Source of the DNA: an uncultured bacterium
GTDB taxonomy: Bacteria > Bacteroidota > Bacteroidia > Chitinophagales > Chitinophagaceae
Assembly: GCA_903826405.1 (NCBI GenBank)
Contig: CAIKEH010000044.1
Span: forward strand, 51,633-115,632
Direction: 5' to 3'
DNA length: 64,000 nt
In this document: positions 63,200-64,000 of the stretch, one piece after another
Numbering within the stretch: position 1 is the first letter of the stretch
Layout: the number at the start of each line of letters is the position of its first letter
Position numbers and translations under genes: made by a program
The notes under the pieces: generated by a model
What the model was told of the DNA's origin: nothing
What the model saw: the letters and a program-made list of their open reading frames with translations, nothing else
Database searches by the model: none

Positions 63200-64000
63200 A
63201 TGAAAAAAATCTTCAGTCTTCTCGTTTGTACGGGATTGTTTCTGATGACGCAAGCCCAGAATCAAAATGGCCGTAAGCCATACTTTGGTGTTCTGGCAGG
63301 TGCGAACTTTTCCAATCAGCACTTTGATCCCGCTGTCAGCACACTGAGCACTTCAACCAAGATCGGATTTGCTGGAGGTCTTTTCGCGAACCTTCCTATT
63401 TCCAAAGCTGTTTCGTTCCAACCCGAACTGCTCTACTCGCAGATGGGTGCTAAAGCTGATTACTCAGGTGGGGTTTCCGACAACGGGAAACATATGGTCG
63501 ATTATATCTCCGTGCCCCTCTTATTCAAGTTCAATGCAGGTGAAAGATTCGCCTTTTTACTCGGTCCTCAAGTTGATTTCCTGGGGTCTGCTGACTATAA
63601 AATGGCTACAGCAGGCAATTCAGAAAGGACTGGTTCTTACAATGGTGTTGATGCCGCCGTTACTGCAGGAATTGAGGTTTGGGCTACCCACAACCTTTTC
63701 CTTTATGCTCGCTACATCTATGGCTTCACTGATGCAAATCAATATGTAACCGGTCTTGATGGTGTTCCCATCACCAGCAAAGTATACAATAGGGGCTTCC
63801 AAGTTGGTGCCGGCTGGGCATTCCGCAAGAAGCCCGTCCCTGTGGTTGTTGCACCACCTCCTCCTCCTGTTATCCCTGATACAGACGGTGATGGTATCTT
63901 CGACAATGTCGACAAATGCCCTACTGTAGCTGGCCTGGCCAAATATGATGGCTGCCCTATCCCTGATACGGACAAGGATGGCATCAACGACGAGCAGGAC
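63200..64000 (+). CDS. OmpA-family outer-membrane protein (5' part, runs off the window)
   Basis: The first 267 codons of an exported outer-membrane protein are present and open to the window edge. A signal peptide ends near Ala19 (LMTQA, then Gln20). Residues 25-210 form an outer-membrane beta-barrel domain ([51 protein letters not shown]). A Pro-rich linker (APPPPPVIP) leads to two calcium-binding type-3 repeats ([15 protein letters not shown] and [12 protein letters not shown]). A C-terminal OmpA peptidoglycan-binding domain is expected beyond 64000. Such proteins anchor the outer membrane to the wall and are often very abundant. Confidence 0.88.
   Translation, partial: MKKIFSLLVCTGLFLMTQAQNQNGRKPYFGVLAGANFSNQHFDPAVSTLSTSTKIGFAGGLFANLPISKAVSFQPELLYSQMGAKADYSGGVSDNGKHMVDYISVPLLFKFNAGERFAFLLGPQVDFLGSADYKMATAGNSERTGSYNGVDAAVTAGIEVWATHNLFLYARYIYGFTDANQYVTGLDGVPITSKVYNRGFQVGAGWAFRKKPVPVVVAPPPPPVIPDTDGDGIFDNVDKCPTVAGLAKYDGCPIPDTDKDGINDEQD

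Noticed and set aside
1..64000. CRISPR array, tRNA, rRNA, prophage or defence system
   Set aside because: I looked for regularly spaced repeats, tRNA-like cloverleaf ends, rRNA motifs, and cas, restriction or phage genes, and saw none.

Overview
The window looks like chromosomal DNA of a Bacteroidota member, probably Chitinophagaceae or a close relative. The signs are a carboxypeptidase-regulatory-domain/TonB-type outer-membrane barrel, a ~1100-residue SecA with a SEC-C tail, a bacterial alpha-2-macroglobulin, DUF1680-family arabinofuranosidases, an OmpA-type protein with calcium-binding type-3 repeats, signal peptides that are almost always followed by Gln, and promoter-like boxes of the TAnnTTTG type. 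Base composition is moderate and I see no rRNA, tRNA, CRISPR array, prophage or plasmid functions. The assignment is by gene content only.

Positions 1-29,500 are mostly housekeeping. They hold an aldose-1-epimerase-like protein, aspS, a small membrane protein, a 2058-residue alpha-2-macroglobulin, sucD with its terminator, a tight run read right to left (maeB, a kinase-like hypothetical, MlaE-like permease, MlaF-like ATPase, DUF4198 protein), a small secreted protein with a long leader and terminator, an M20 amidohydrolase, a SPOR protein, secA, an outer-membrane barrel protein, atpG, scpB and lysA.

Positions 29,700-46,000 are mixed: an arginase-family ureohydrolase, a secreted Xaa-Pro aminopeptidase, small proteins (GNAT, PNPOx-like), a two-gene SDR plus 5-alpha-reductase-fold operon, a secreted carboxylesterase, a Tat-exported amidase, an RMD1/DUF155 protein, a translationally coupled trio (membrane-anchored papain-like protease, secreted thioredoxin-like protein, DUF4442 protein), a beta-CASP metallo-hydrolase and a lipoprotein.

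Positions 46,000-60,300 are the most interesting part. On the minus strand lie all four enzymes of trans-4-hydroxy-L-proline catabolism: epimerase, FAD D-hydroxyproline oxidase/dehydrogenase, DapA-type deaminase and alpha-ketoglutarate-semialdehyde dehydrogenase. Four exported glycoside hydrolases (GH51, GH127, a GH-A-clan enzyme and a GH127/GH146-type DUF1680 enzyme) sit between the epimerase and the oxidase, mostly with gaps of 2-23 bases. Beta-L-arabinofuranosides linked to hydroxyproline occur on plant extensins. The locus therefore reads as one programme: strip arabinose from hydroxyproline-rich glycoproteins outside the cytoplasm, then burn the hydroxyproline to alpha-ketoglutarate inside. 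A REP-associated transposase flanked by its palindromes, and a divergent AGMO/sterol-desaturase-like gene, split the locus in two.

Positions 60,500-64,000 carry an ECF sigma factor with a membrane anti-sigma candidate and a Spy/CnrR-like sensor, a tandem universal stress protein, and the start of an OmpA-family protein that runs off the window.
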